Of a stretch of 64,000 nt of DNA, positions 12,130-24,773 are shown one piece after another (position 1 is the stretch's first letter; every line of letters begins with the position of its first letter). The notes under the pieces are model-generated. The model saw only the letters and a program-made list of their open reading frames with translations. It was not told where the DNA came from and did not search any database. The DNA is from Allium sativum (Eukaryota; Streptophyta; Magnoliopsida; Asparagales; Amaryllidaceae): positions 570,508,577 to 570,572,576 of the forward strand of contig CM060915.1 of NCBI GenBank assembly GCA_030737875.1, given 5' to 3'. A program made the translations under genes and the position numbers.

Positions 12130-12813
12130 GGTTAAGTGTCATTAGTCAATTCAAGCTAACTTAACCCTCTTCATTTACCCTGTTAAGCTGGTTAAGTGTT
12201 ATCAGTAACTCATGTTGACATAACCCTACCACAACCCAAGTTATATTGGTTAGGTATTTGTTACTTAACCCTACCCATTTACCCTGTGTTGTTCAAGTGT
12301 TCCTTTTTAACTTAACCTTGCCCGTCTGTTTTAACTAACATGTTATTAATGGTTAAGTATTATCCCTTCATGTTTTAGACTTAACCCCATTCCTTTATCA
12401 CAACCTGATGGTTAAGTGTTCAAGTTTACTTAACCCTACGGTCTAGCCCAGCTAACATATCAAATTGGCTAAGTGTATTAGATTTTACTTAACCCCAACC
12501 TCCGGTCTAGTTAACATGTTAATTTGGCTAAGTGTATTAAACTTTACTTAACCCCAACCTCTGGTCTAGTTAACATGTTAATTTGGCTAAGTGTATTAAC
12601 TTTACTTAACCCCTACAAATCTTGTCTTGCTACCTTGAATTTGGTTAAGTCTCCCTATGGACTTAGCCCTCCGTTCTACCTTAACTGTGCTAAGTTGGTT
12701 AAGTGTTCCTATGGACTTTGCCCTCCCATTCTAGCTTAACTGTATGAACCTAACCCCACCTACCAGTCTTGTTATCATGTTGAATTGATTAAGTGTCTTA
12801 GTTAACTTAACCC
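12130..12813 (-). repeat. Hairpin minisatellite in F 5-prime LTR
   Basis: Second copy of the GGTTAAGT...ACTTAACC array. Some units have drifted on one arm, such as GATTAAGT near the end and ACTTTGCC at about 12714. The same units can thus be compared between the two LTRs. Confidence 0.85.
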
Positions 12814-14653
12814 TAGCATTCTTGTTCTAGCTTTACCTAAATAAATTAAAGCCGCTACCACTCACATTAGACAGATATTGTTGCGATTACTGGATGTGCC
12901 GGTTGGTTCCGTGCAGGTTTAATCGCAACTTAGTCTAACCTCGGGTTAGGAATATTCGTGTTTTCTGAGTCCAAAGGTTTTTGATTAATTTTCAAATCAA
13001 GTTTTGAAAGTAACCATCCCGTCCGTCGGATCAGTTAGGGATAGCCAGGGAGAGCAGGAAACTTGTATTTTCCAAACCCAAGCCTAGACACTATCCTCTC
13101 TGTCACCCTAGAACTTTCTGGTGTGTTATTAAAAGAGATGTTGTTAATAAACCTTTAATTTGAGTAAATCTGCCTTTCCTCATTTAGGACAAATTCTATA
13201 AGTAAATTAATCCTAATTTACTTATTTCCCAATTACTCTGTAAATTGTCTACATTTATTTCTATGGCCCATTTCTCCCTTTAAATCATATTTATGCTTTT
13301 TGGTATGTAAACTATACCAAATTAAGTGTCACTAACCATGATTTTGCTAAACCTGCCAATTACTCCCAATTATGGCCAATTTCAAATTTATGCTAATATA
13401 CTTACTGTGCCAAAATAGCTAATCCAATTCCGATTCAACAATTCTAATTCATGTCAAACTAGACTTATTACTCTAGTTCACTATTCATGTAAATGCTAGA
13501 TTTACATGTCAATACTAGACTCAAATTACACATCCTATAATTCATGTTAAATTTATCCAATTTGTATTTCTATGAACATGCCATAATTCGTATTCCCAAT
13601 TTATGCCAAATTTCAAGTTTATAACTATGTTTTTAGTACATTTCACATTATGCCCAAATCGTATTCCCACCGTTCGTATAATTGCGATTAAATCTAGATT
13701 ATGGATAAATCTGGACTCGTAGAAAATAGGGAATGAACCAAAGATGCTACGAAAATGGATGAACATAATAACTGGCTTAAAATGGTTGAATAACGACGTA
13801 GGTTCAAGAACATGGGTAGACCTAACTTAATAGGTAAATTTCCAAGGTCTAAAACCAATGATAGACAGAATAGAGATGTAGGTTCAAGAACATGGGTAGA
13901 CCTAACTTAATAGATAAATTCCTAAGGTCTAAAACCAAAGAAAACCAAGGACAGGCAGAATAGATAATCGGGTTTAATCTCATAATCGCAGAACATAAGA
14001 AACACTTTCCTGGTCATGAATCATACGTGTTTAATCATAGATGTCCTTGTTATGTCATATGCAATAGTTTATGCTTTTCCTAATCAAAGGCATAGGTTGG
14101 TGTTCACAGTCAAGAAAATAATTCTCATAGTCACAGTCACAGTCATAGGCAATATTCATAGTCATAGGCAATGTCCATAGTCATAGGCAATGTTCATAGT
14201 CATAGGCATATGGTTCTAAGGTCCATAGTTTCATAGTCACGGTCTTATTTGTCCTCGAATCATAATAGTTCTTAATTAGGTTCAAGAATATAGGCACTGA
14301 TTCGAATAGAGAGAGAGATTCGGCATATTCTTTTATTCCTTTCATTTCGTGTCACGAACAGAGAAAAACGTTCAAATCTAGAAATAACTGACTTACAGTG
14401 ATTAGATTATAATAGAAAGATGGCGTTGCTATGATTCGTAGAAAAACAGTCGTTGCAGTCGTTCGAATCTTCACTTGAATTCTAGCTTGAATCTCCTCTT
14501 TGAAAGTCTTTGAGCAGCACCTCCTCGTCTTGATTTATTTTATATATATTATTTTATCTATTATTTGATTAAGAGAAGGAGAGGAAGCCATGTTCACTAA
14601 GAATCTTTGCAGCATAAGGGTAGAGAAGAATTGTGAATAGAGAATGAGTCTAA

Positions 14654-14667
14654 GGCTGTTTATATAG
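14654..14667 (-). promoter_or_regulatory. Putative TATA box of F 5-prime LTR
   Basis: The minus strand reads CTATATAAACAGCC, equivalent to 8311-8324. In this LTR it would drive the genomic transcript. Confidence 0.6.
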
Positions 14668-14760
14668 TGTAGAAGTCAACGAATCTGGTCAGGATGGCGT
14701 CCGAAAACAGAAGAACGAACCAGGTGCAGAAAACAGGAAAAAGCAGGGGGCTCGACTCCT

Positions 14761-14816
14761 AGGTCGACTACCCAGTCGACCTGCTTGACCCAGGTCGACT
14801 ACCCAGTCGACCTGGG
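14761..14816 (-). promoter_or_regulatory. GTCGAC palindrome pair, F 5-prime LTR
   Basis: AGGTCGACT/AGTCGACCT (14761-14782) and CCCAGGTCGACT/AGTCGACCTGGG (14789-14816), followed by GGGCGGGAA/TTCCCGCCC. This is one palindrome arrangement different from the partner LTR, suggesting slippage or recombination within the cluster while the arms stayed perfect. Confidence 0.6.
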
Positions 14817-15084
14817 TGCCTTGGGCGGGAAAATTCCCGCCCAGCCCAAACTGGGTCCGATTTGAATTTTGAACTTGAACTGTTTTGAAATTTGAATTTC
14901 GCTGAATCTTCCGGAGGCCATATCTTCCTCATACGGACTCCGATTTACGCAAATTCGGACTCGTTTTCATGCAGAATTCCGATATGAATGCAATGGCGCA
15001 GCCCGTTTCCCTTGATTTTGATTTTAACTTTTAATTCTGCCTTGATTCGTGAATCTTAGTGTTACAGAATTACGGGGTGTTACA

Positions 15085-15089
15085 TATTG
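15085..15089. repeat. Target-site duplication of element F (right)
   Basis: TATTG, matching 4160-4164. Confidence 0.95.
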
Positions 15090-17125
15090 GAAGTTGGGTT
15101 TCCATCTTGAGTCAAGGCTAGGAACGATCTCCTTACCGATTCGAGACACTCTTGCAATGTCTCAGAATTCGGACGCTGGTGAATCCTTGGATACAACAGG
15201 GCCGGTCCACAAATACTTTAGTGGATTAGTTATGCCCGAACACACGCTTCCCGATCCTATAGGACCTATAAATTGGCCATTGGCGGCTAATAAAAATAAT
15301 CCGAGGCGCCTCATTCCATCAACCACATAAGTAAAAATGCCAGGCCGTGTGAAAACTCAATCACCACTTCTAGCTAGAAAGAAACGTGTGCACTCCCTGC
15401 GTTCCCTTGTCCCGTTTTTGACTCTACCGGGGCGTGAGGCTCGCGAGGTAACGTAATACACAAAGCTATGCCTAAATAAAGCTATTATTTGATCATAATC
15501 CACAAGGCTCTTCTTTTGAACAAAATCCTTGATCCATGCATCTTAGCATGCCACATTGTCAATCCTTACCATTGATTTCTGCTAATATATAACCTCTGAG
15601 CTCATACGTCTCAGAGAAGGGTATTAAGCAAGAGAATAAATTGTCCGCTACCAAACAAGTATATATTAGCAGAAATCAACGAATACGGTGTAAAGGAATA
15701 CAACGTCATACATACCATCCATTTACAAGTCCGTTCTGGGTTTGAACGAAACCGGAGGAACCTTATTCCTCGCATATCCAAACAATCAACATGTACGTCC
15801 GGACGGCTACCACTGTAGCCCCTTCAAGGTAGCTACTCCAATCATGGGCATCAGTAGCAACTCATCCATTCGACGTTGAGATCGTCGGTCTTGCACCGTC
15901 TTCAACTTCTTCGACTGTTAGTCGTCGTATTCATTATTCAGAATGGGTTAAACCTAGTCTTTCCGAATAACTAGCGTAATTTAAAATCAAGTGCTATAAA
16001 AACACATCCAATGCCTCATCCAATTCAGAATGTTCTTTAAATAAATCATTCACAATATTAGGGTAGAATCCGCAATAATTTTATCAAAGATAAATCCTTT
16101 AAAGTTACCTTTTACATCTCTAAATCATTACTTAAAGATTATTCAAAATTAAGAAATTAATCTTATCTTTAACTGGGTTAAAAGAACCGATGTCATTTAA
16201 AACACAGTTCACGATAAACCCAAAATCATCTTCCATTAAATATGGAATCTTCACAGAAATCGAATCAACATATAATCGATATAAATTTCTGTATCAGATC
16301 AATAATATAAATGGAATAACGGCAAAGCCTTTTAAATTCCATATATAGTAACAGCCTTCTTTTACAGAAGCTCATCTCGATTATTACCGAACCAAATTCC
16401 ATTCAATTTCAATTTAATATAATAAATTGGAAAACTTTATTTTGGAAAATTTCCAATTAAATCTTAATAAAAGATCTATAAATTCTGAATTTTATTTTCA
16501 CTGTTAATTGGGTTAAAGAACAAATGTCGTTTTAAAACACAGTTCACAATAAACCCAATTCACATCTCACTTTATTCCAATTACTAAATATAATTTGAAA
16601 ACTCTATTAATCTTAATTAAAAGATTTATTATTTTTACACGGGGTTTTAAGAATAGTGTTATTTAAGACACCATTCATGATAGCCCAAAATCCAATTTTT
16701 TTTTAAAACATTGGATTATATTTCTAGTTAATAACTAGTCCATTTTGATTAAAATATATTTTACCTTTACAAAATTGGAGTTTTTCATCATAAAATCTTT
16801 TTAAATCATTTATTATGATTTTACATAATTTTTGTATATTTTTAAAATTTTTATTAAGGCCTTTACAGTCGATTTCCATAAATGGTCATCGAACTGCATC
16901 CATAGCGACCTTTTCTGAATGTGATTTGGACATAACTCAAATCTAACCGTTAGATTTCAAAACTCTAAAGTTCATTGAATATCTCTTTTCGATACGAACC
17001 CAACGGTTTCGGTTTTAGGAGAATCCAACGGTCAGATCTCCCGTTACATCAATTTGGAGTTAATGGTCGAAATTCGCGAACGGTCGATGTGCGGCGCGTT
17101 CTATTCAGGCCATTATATATATACC
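15085..17125 (-). repeat. Family A LTR, inverted copy A2, second fragment
   Basis: Continues copy A2 past the F insertion. It aligns as reverse complement with about 3180 down to about 670 of A1, including the GGCCGGTCCAC block near 15201 and the conserved stretch at 16980-17110 (GATACGAACCCAACGG, GAATTCGCGAACGG-like). It stops in a short TA run at about 17115-17125. The three palindromic boxes are at 16174-16222, 16509-16557 and 16641-16687. Short ORFs such as 15049-15330 lie across the repeat and are not genes. Confidence 0.8.
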
Positions 17126-19102
17126 AGTACAGAGGCACGTCCGATGGACGTGTTCATAGGGAAACGTGACCAAAGTTGTTTGTGGAGCAGTGCATGAAAG
17201 TAGATGAACTGTTTGTAGCAAGTGAATTACTCTAGTAAGCTAAAACTCATTTCAAGTAGGTTACTCGTAGTACTGTTGAAACGCTGTTGGTTTCATACTT
17301 CAGGAGGTTAACAGTGGTTCAATGCATTAATTCATATATTATCTGAATATAACTAAGGTGGAACTGGTAATGTAATCCTTCTTTTCACAACAAACAGTAC
17401 GAATAAATAGAAAAATTAGAATAAAACCATTAATCGTTGAGCATAGTTCATAATCTATCATCATGATATATAATCATCTAGTGAATACATACAACCAGAA
17501 GCGTGCCAGAAGTAATTCTGTTAACATATTAAAACCTTAATAGACATATAACTAAATAAGGATAAACCACCAACACCGTGCTTTGTAGCACCTTGATACC
17601 TGTTCAGGCATATCAGCTCCACACTTCTACTGCACAACTGTTTACCACGTCCACTCTCCATGCTGGCTTGGGTTTTTAATGAATTCATTACATCTTTACA
17701 TTCTTCCTTAATTTTCCTCATCTCAACATGCAACATCTTCATTTACAGGCACAACCACCTGATTACCCACTTTCAGCTCTTTCTCATATAATTTTGCTTG
17801 CATGCATTTAGGCCATGTTGTGCATTTTTAGTAACTCATTAGTTGAATATATGATATTTTTTATACGAATTAATGTAGAGCCCTATTGATGGATCAAATT
17901 ATTGTATAAAGACATTTTTTAATCATTTTCTCTTAATTTTTTTTCATTCTCATTTTGATTATCATCAAAATGGAGAGATCTTGCACAGTATTAATAACTA
18001 ATTCCTATCAAATAGTTGTATGGATTCTGATTTGTCATTTGATATAAGCATGAGGGCTCTTCTCATAAAAGGATCATTCGTTCATTAAAAAAAACTAAAA
18101 AAAAGAAGGTATTATGTACAATTGTGTTTTCATTGCATACATAAAGCAAAAAGCATTATAACCAAGACAATTAAAATGAACAACTGTGGTTCTCCTGTAA
18201 GACGGTAAATTATGGCATAGGAAATAAGTATATGATATTTTTGTAGCATAGAGAGATATCTTAACGTCACTAGACTACATCTAATGAACAATTTATCATA
18301 ACTGATCACTATCAAGTTGTTGCAAAATAAAAAGGTTGATGTAATAAATGTATAAAGCATGACACAATAAACCTGAATTTGCAATTAAGATCAACATGCA
18401 TAGAGTTTGTTTACGTGCAAGAAATTTCAACAAATGAAAATAAAGACATAGCAAGATAATTCATGCAAATAGTAGGAATAGATAGTGTTTTACATGTGCA
18501 AAGCAATTCGTACAAATATCCAAGTATTCCTTTAAATACTAAAATAGCTGGTTTGTGTACAATAAATTATTAAAAAAAATATGGCAAATTTCAATAATAC
18601 AAAAACCTGATATTGAAGCATGAAACGTGCTTTCATGCTGACGGTATTTTCCTTTGTTTGATATTGATAATGGGTAATCATCAATTAGTAATGAAATTCA
18701 GTAATATTTGTCTATTAATCAGCGGTTATTATTAGTGACTACAAATAATCAACAATACGTAATTAACTGATATCCAAATTCAACTTTAACCAACCTCTTT
18801 CCTGAGATGCCAATATAACAAACTGCGACATTCTAACTTATTTATATTATTACATGTTATACTTATAATGTTACCACTCATCATCCACACATCTGTAATA
18901 CACAATTAGATTCTTTGGTAGAATCTAAAATGCATTAGTTGGAAGAGGACATCAACGGTAAGCAAGTTGTACATCCTTCGATTAACCTCATACAGAATGT
19001 GCAGATCAATAACTTTATCAACTTATATCTATAGTAAACAGCAAACAACTATCCAAAGAACTAAAATTGAAAACTACTCACATACATGGTTGTTATATGA
19101 AG

Positions 19103-19320
19103 GGAAGCACATATTAGTGATACATGCATTTTCAACCCAGAGTAGGTAGCCATAGGCTCTAGTTTTCCCATATGTTATGCACTCTCATAATAGCTGAATT
19201 TTTTTAAAAATAGCACAGATTAGTGATACATGCATGTCAGATATTATCATGGCCCATATTTTTTTAATTTTTTAAAAATAGCACATATTAGTGATACATG
19301 CATGGTTAGCTATTATGGTC
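19103..19320. repeat. Three direct copies of a GATACATGCAT-containing unit
   Basis: AGCACATATTAGTGATACATGCAT-like segments begin at about 19105, 19213 and 19278. The last two are about 65 bp apart and also share a TTTTTTAAAAATAGCAC lead-in. Small local duplication; no function visible. Confidence 0.6.
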
Positions 19321-20025
19321 AGCTGTTTTCAGAAATATTTACTATTCTTAGCTGAAATTCAGCTTATAATACGCATTGGTGTTCCCTAAATTTTCAACCC
19401 AGAACTAAATTTTTTTATAAAAAAAATAGAGAATGAAAGTTATATGAAATTCAAATTTTTCCTAACGAAGATATTATTTCACAATAGAAAATAGAAGTGA
19501 CGTATTTGCAAAAGCAAAAAAAAATATCCTTTAGCTAGAGATACACAAAAAAACTGTAAACTATCATAATTAAGAAAATATATAATTTTGAGAATCATTA
19601 CAAACCCATTGAGAAAAGGATACTATGATACTTATAAATTTCATTTATGAACTGAAAGGTGCTTAATTTAGTATGCTTTGATATAAAAATACTAAGAGAC
19701 AAACCCCAAGCTAACAACATGGTAATAAAATCAAAGCAATAATGGCCAAGTAAACATAAGAATACATATTCAGTCAATTCACGACCACATATTCCTTTAA
19801 GGATACTTCAAAAGCTTGACGTATATTTTTTCCCCTGTTATTGCCTAAATGATATCCAAATAAAAGACCAACGAATATATAGGTAAACAATATGTGCATT
19901 TGATGTCAATAATGGAATGTTTATCATGGATATATGTCATGGTTTTACCTCATTTACCATGGATTCTACATAGAGAATCAGAGATTAGGAAAATCCAGAT
20001 ACAAATTGAGGGGGCATATCCAAAT

Positions 20026-20670
20026 AACATCCACAGAAAAATCTATCAAGAATATACAAAAGAAAATCAGAAAAGAAGACACAAAAATATTTAACTTACC
20101 ACAAACATGCATTTCTATGTGAAGCGCATTTCATTCTCAACATGCCCACTTCAATCTTTCCCATAATGGAGCGAAGGTTTCTTCATTCACTGTAAAATCA
20201 AATAAATTAACTTTACATCACAATATGTTGTATGAATTTAAGCATACACAACATAAGCAAGATAAAATGTTACTATAACTAAGCGAAAATAAAACATGAA
20301 ACTTAGTCAACTGTGAAGTAATGGATTTCGATTCCTACATCAGTCCTCTTAACATCCACAGAAAAATCTATCAAGAATATACAAAAGAAAATCAGAAAAG
20401 AAGACACAAAAATATCTAACTTACCAAAAATAGGCATTTCTATGTGAAGTGCATTTCATTCTCAACATGCCCATTTCAATCTTTCCCATAATGGAGCGAA
20501 GGTTTCTTCCTTCACTTTAAAATCAAATAAATTAACTTTACATCACAACATGTTGTTTGAATATAAGCATATATAAGCAAGATAAATAGCTACTATAATT
20601 AAGCGAAAATAGAACTTGAAACTTAGCCAATTGTGAAGTAATGGATTTCGAATCCTACGTCAGTCCTCTT
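20026..20670 (-). repeat. Tandem duplication of ~320 bp with exon-like core
   Basis: Copies at 20026-20350 and 20351-20670 are adjacent and closely similar. On the minus strand each has a pyrimidine/AT-rich lead, an AG, about 90 nt (with GAAGAAACCTTCGCTCC), and then GGTAAGTTA, a good plant 5-prime splice site. The core has stops in all frames, so it may be a non-coding or decayed exon. Confidence 0.6.
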
Positions 20671-21640
20671 AACCCATACCAACAGTACTGTTTCATATTT
20701 TTCATGCTACGGATAGAGATTAGAATTAAAATAGGAAGTTCAAAGAAGAAAACTCGTAGTTAAGAAGAAAATAAAATATCTAGAAATTGGATATGCGCGG
20801 TCGTATCGACATCCAAATATTTTTCTACATGCAACTTATTAATAAAGATATTATGAATTAAAAAAAATTGAAAGAACATTCATAAATGATACAAACCTGG
20901 ATAAGAGAGAGATTAGTACAAAAAACCATCATTCCTCGCATCGCCAATTGCTATGCCAAAAACACGCCGCCGCTGTGAACCCCAAACGCTTCCAATATCC
21001 AATTTGAATTTAACCTGAAGAATAAGTGAACAACATGTAAATCGTGAGAGCTCATTGATTCCAAAAAAGACATAATATTTTCAAGTAATTCAGTAAAGAG
21101 TACGACGAATAGCATATTTGGAGAAAAATATATTAATCTATGGACTGGTAGATGTGAAAAGCATTCGAGCGTCAGCGCGAGGAGAGAAATCATGCAAGAT
21201 TCGACAGAATCTTTTTAATTCAGGCAGTGAAGTCGCCCAGTTGGAGGAAGAAGAAGGGAAGCTGCGAAATCCAATTTCTTTCCCTATCGAACAGAAGACA
21301 GCAGTGTGTAGATCTGAAAATCATGGCAGCTGGGATTGAGAGAGAAGAAAAAACATGGAAATTTGGAAGGCGATTGATTCGGAAAAAGGGGTTCTAGTGG
21401 GGAAGAAAACATGGAAAGGGCAGAAAACATGTGGAACGAAAGCAGAAGAGGACATTTTGAAGACCAATTGACTAACCGCTGTAATGTAGTGGGAATTAGA
21501 AAATGGGCAGAACAAAAGACTTATACGCCCTCCATCTTAATTTTCGATTGTACAATTTTGTATAGATTGCAAGGGTTGAGTTGGAATTCCTAAAAAGCTT
21601 CACCATCCTAAAAGATTATCTTTATTAGTAGAGATATCGT

Positions 21641-21941
21641 CGATTTCTATTAAAAATTTTAAAAATATTTATAAATTCCTTTTAAAATGATTTTATCTTC
21701 ATTTTCAATTTTAAATAAAAATTGAATATTCTATATTAAAATACTTATATTTTCAAAATATAAGATTTATAATCAGTTCTTTTTATATTCATTTTAAAAT
21801 GAAATAATTTTATTGATAAACCCGTTCGGGTTGAAATAACGTTTGCTACTTAATCCGGTTTCACATTTTTATATTTTTATATTCGTCTAAAAGGGACATA
21901 AAAATCATAGTTTTTATATTCGTCTAAAATGAAATAAAAAT
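21641..21941 (-). repeat. Family A copy A3, left piece
   Basis: As reverse complement it resembles A1 around 420-600 and the same part of A4 (about 61210-61390): TTCATTTTCAATTTTAAAT, AATATTCTATAT, then TTTTCAAAATAT. A3 continues beyond element B at 56046. Homology fades to the left of about 21640, so the copy is truncated there. Confidence 0.5.
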
Positions 21942-24111
21942 TGTAGTGTCCCGAAATTACGGTACAATTTGTGCTAACCAAATAACACAAGTCCAACCCA
22001 AATTACACTGGAAACCAGAAAACTAATAGAAAGAAAACCGAGGGTGAGAATAGATAAGATAGAAACTTAGAATATAAGAAGAAGAAGAACATACAACATC
22101 AGAGTAAACACGAATTTCACAGCGGAACGAACCATATGTAATAGATACATATCTTTGAAATAAAATCAGTATATGTATACAGTAACATTATCAGAGTATA
22201 ACACTTACATCACAGCGGAAATAAACAATAGCTATAAAACGCTGCTAAAGCCTCATGCTCCAAGCTTTCCAAGTATATCTGAAAAATCCAGACTACTTGA
22301 CTGCCCGTACAAAATTGGGCACCCAAGAGTTTAGGGAAAACAAAACAAAACAAACTCTGGGTCAGTCATGGGACTGGTGTGAGTAAAACAGTTTAAAACA
22401 GTTTGAGCAATTAAACAATATCTCATAAGACCACACCGTATAACGGAACGGATTTTTCCTTTACGAGAATCCAAAACATTTGATTTAACTTTCAAAATTC
22501 TTTTGAAAGAAACGATAAACTTTATATCAAAACTCTTTTGATATTATAATAATGTCTATCAATCACAATATAATAATCATCTTGCAGAACACTTTCATCC
22601 CACGCTCCACATAAATAGTATACAATCAAAACCGCGAGCACTTATTGGGTAAATGGATTTCCAACTGTGATAAGGTATGGAACCACCTTCCGATAGTGTA
22701 CCTCTAGAGAGGAATAAACTGGGTTCAACAAGAACATCTTGCAACCCGGCCACACATGACCGACCACTCATTTCGCTTGAGTGTATCGAATGTATATCAC
22801 CAACGGTTAGGATCAACAATCGTTTCCCGAATGGGAGAGCATCGACAATAGATTATAGAATGAAATGAATATCTCTAGATAGGTGATAATACACCCTACT
22901 TGGCAGCCAACCACTTAGCCATGTTGCCTGCCCGATTTTTGTCATTTCCCGGTTGTGAGGCTAGAGGCCACGCTTATCTCTGACAGATCACACAATTATT
23001 CACTTTGAATGTCACATCGTCATACCCGCCAAATCACAAATTGATTTCCCAAAAAATACAACGGGTATACAGCCAAGAGAAACGAATTCCTCCGCCACCA
23101 ATCGTATATACGTTTGAAGAGATCAACTTACGCGATCTATTAAATACACACTGTCAGACATTCTTCCATACAGGTCGTCTTGGGACTAGACAAATCGAAG
23201 GCACTATTCTATAAACAGGACAGCCCTTGCATAACTCCATCTTCAATTATCTTCATCATATTTGATTGCAACGCTAACACCCATACCGAGTGGTTTTCAG
23301 ATAATGAATCTGATCTCGGTCTCTCCGTATTGACGACGGAGAAATGGTCAAAAACTTCAATAGTCGGTGAGTTAACTACCAAAGAAAAACACTTGTGCAA
23401 ACAATGATATTATTTCCAGATGGAAATTATATCGATCAATCATCATTTAAAATTTATCTCTTTAGTTCATAAATTTATTCATTTCCTGTTTCCATATATT
23501 CAACATTTCCTTATTTTCTAAATTTAGAAAATATACGTTTTTAATCATTGGAAAACATTTCCATCTCTTTTTCACGTATCACTGTCATTCCAGTATTCTT
23601 TATCATCAAACATTTCATTTTCTAGGATTAGAAAATATCTCTGGTTATATTTGGAAAAATGTTTCCAAAACTCATTCGTTGGATTTAAACAGATGTTTAA
23701 ATAAAACATCGCTATGCCAATTCAACCCATTTTACTCGTTAACTAAATTCACTTAACCAATCTTCACTGTCGAACCTTAACCATTCCTTAGTTAGAAATG
23801 AACCCAATCAAGTTGGGGTATAACTGCCTCTCGGACATTAACTGAACAACATTTCTAACTTCGAAACAGACCAGGTTCACCTTTTAAACCTTTAACAAAC
23901 TTCCTTACATAACTCTCGGATTCTATTTACGAATCCACTTCTTTCACAGAAAACATTGATTATAACTATAGCGTTATAATCCTTACTTCTGAAATATCTA
24001 ACTTCAAAATATAATTTTTATTTGTTACTTTGGATAAATAAACAAACAACAATTTATTAGTAAATAAATCTTGGTTAAAAACAGAAAGTGAATAGTACTT
24101 TCTTGAATTCG

Positions 24112-24773
24112 ATATAATCGAATTTCTACGGATAACACTCTTTCGAATATCCTCTATTCGATAACTCCTTTTCGAATCAACTATATTTGATTAACTCCTT
24201 CCGAATAAACTATATTCGATTACTTCTTTAATTCTATTCGAATAAACTACATTCGACTAACTCCTTTCGAATAACTAATATTCGATAACTCCTTTTCGAA
24301 TCAACTATTATTTGATAACTCCTTTCGAATAACTAATATTTGATAATCCCTTTCGAATAACTAATATTTGATAACTCCTTTCGAATAACTTATATTCGAT
24401 AACTCCTTTCGAATAACTTAAATTCGATAACTCCTTTCGAATAACTAATTTTCGATAACTCCTTTTCGAATAACTAATATTCGATTAATTCTAATCTTCG
24501 AATAACCTTATTCGATAATTGTTTCTTTGAATATACTATATTCGATTAATTCCTTTCGAATAAACTATATTCGATTAATTCCTTTCGAATAAACTATATT
24601 CAATTAATTCCTTTTTAATTAAATCTATTCGATTTACTCTAATCGGTTAACTCTATTTGATTAATTCTAATTCGATCAACTCTATTCAATTAACGCTATT
24701 CAATAACTCTAATCGATAACTCTAATTGATTTACATTATTCGATTAACACTAATTGATTAACTCTATTCGATT
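24112..24773 (-). repeat. TCGAATA hairpin array, left part
   Basis: Tandem 24-30-bp units in which TCGAATA pairs with TATTCGA across about 5 nt, joined by TAACTCCTT. They grade into shorter ATCGATTAACTCTA-type units. The array is cut by element D and resumes at 44974-45241. The uninterrupted copy is 52060-52950. Confidence 0.85.
24769..24773. repeat. Target-site duplication of element D (left)
   Basis: CGATT before TGTTGTATATAACG. It is repeated at 44974-44978. Confidence 0.95.

Larger units (their letters stand above)
4165..15084 (-). mobile_element. Element F: non-autonomous giant-LTR retrotransposon
   Basis: Complete 10.9-kb LTR retrotransposon on the minus strand, bounded by TATTG duplications. 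It has two LTRs of 4596 and 4579 bp, and only 1745 bp lie between them. Ends are TGTAACACCCC/GGGGTGTTACA. On the minus strand the order is 5-prime LTR (10506-15084), tRNA-Met PBS, interior, PPT, 3-prime LTR (4165-8760). No gag, protease, RT, RNase H or integrase motif is visible in any frame, so its movement must have depended on proteins made elsewhere. Cis signals and one LTR block match Tekay element C, which makes a Ty3/gypsy Tekay-related derivative the best guess. It is of the kind called LARD, but with an even more LTR-dominated layout. It is inserted in family A copy A2. Confidence 0.9.
10506..15084 (-). repeat. Element F 5-prime LTR
   Basis: Aligns with 4165-8760. Its inner end is TATAACACCCC, a single G-to-A change from the TGTAACACCCC of its partner, so the LTR terminus is mutated. 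It contains the same landmarks: 17-nt block (10900-10916), hairpin array (12130-12813), tandem pair (about 13800-13940), CATAGGCAAT repeats (about 14130-14210), TATA (14654-14667) and palindromes (14761-14816). Confidence 0.92.
17126..21640. other. Unclassified AT-rich block with minus-strand gene-like traces
   Basis: Not related by eye to any other part of the window. On the minus strand the 21300-21600 end resembles a plant promoter-proximal exon, with TCTTCTCTCTCAATCC-type pyrimidine runs and richer codons. An open stretch ending at 17723 reads KLYEKELKVGNQVVVPVNED, followed at 17742-17640 in another frame by EMRKIKEECKDVMNSLKTQ. Both look protein-like but are short and broken by stops. 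I do not recognise the protein. It could be a decayed gene, a non-coding transcript, or the edge of an intron-rich gene. There is also a 320-bp tandem duplication (20026-20670) and three copies of a GATACATGCAT unit (about 19103-19320). Confidence 0.3.
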
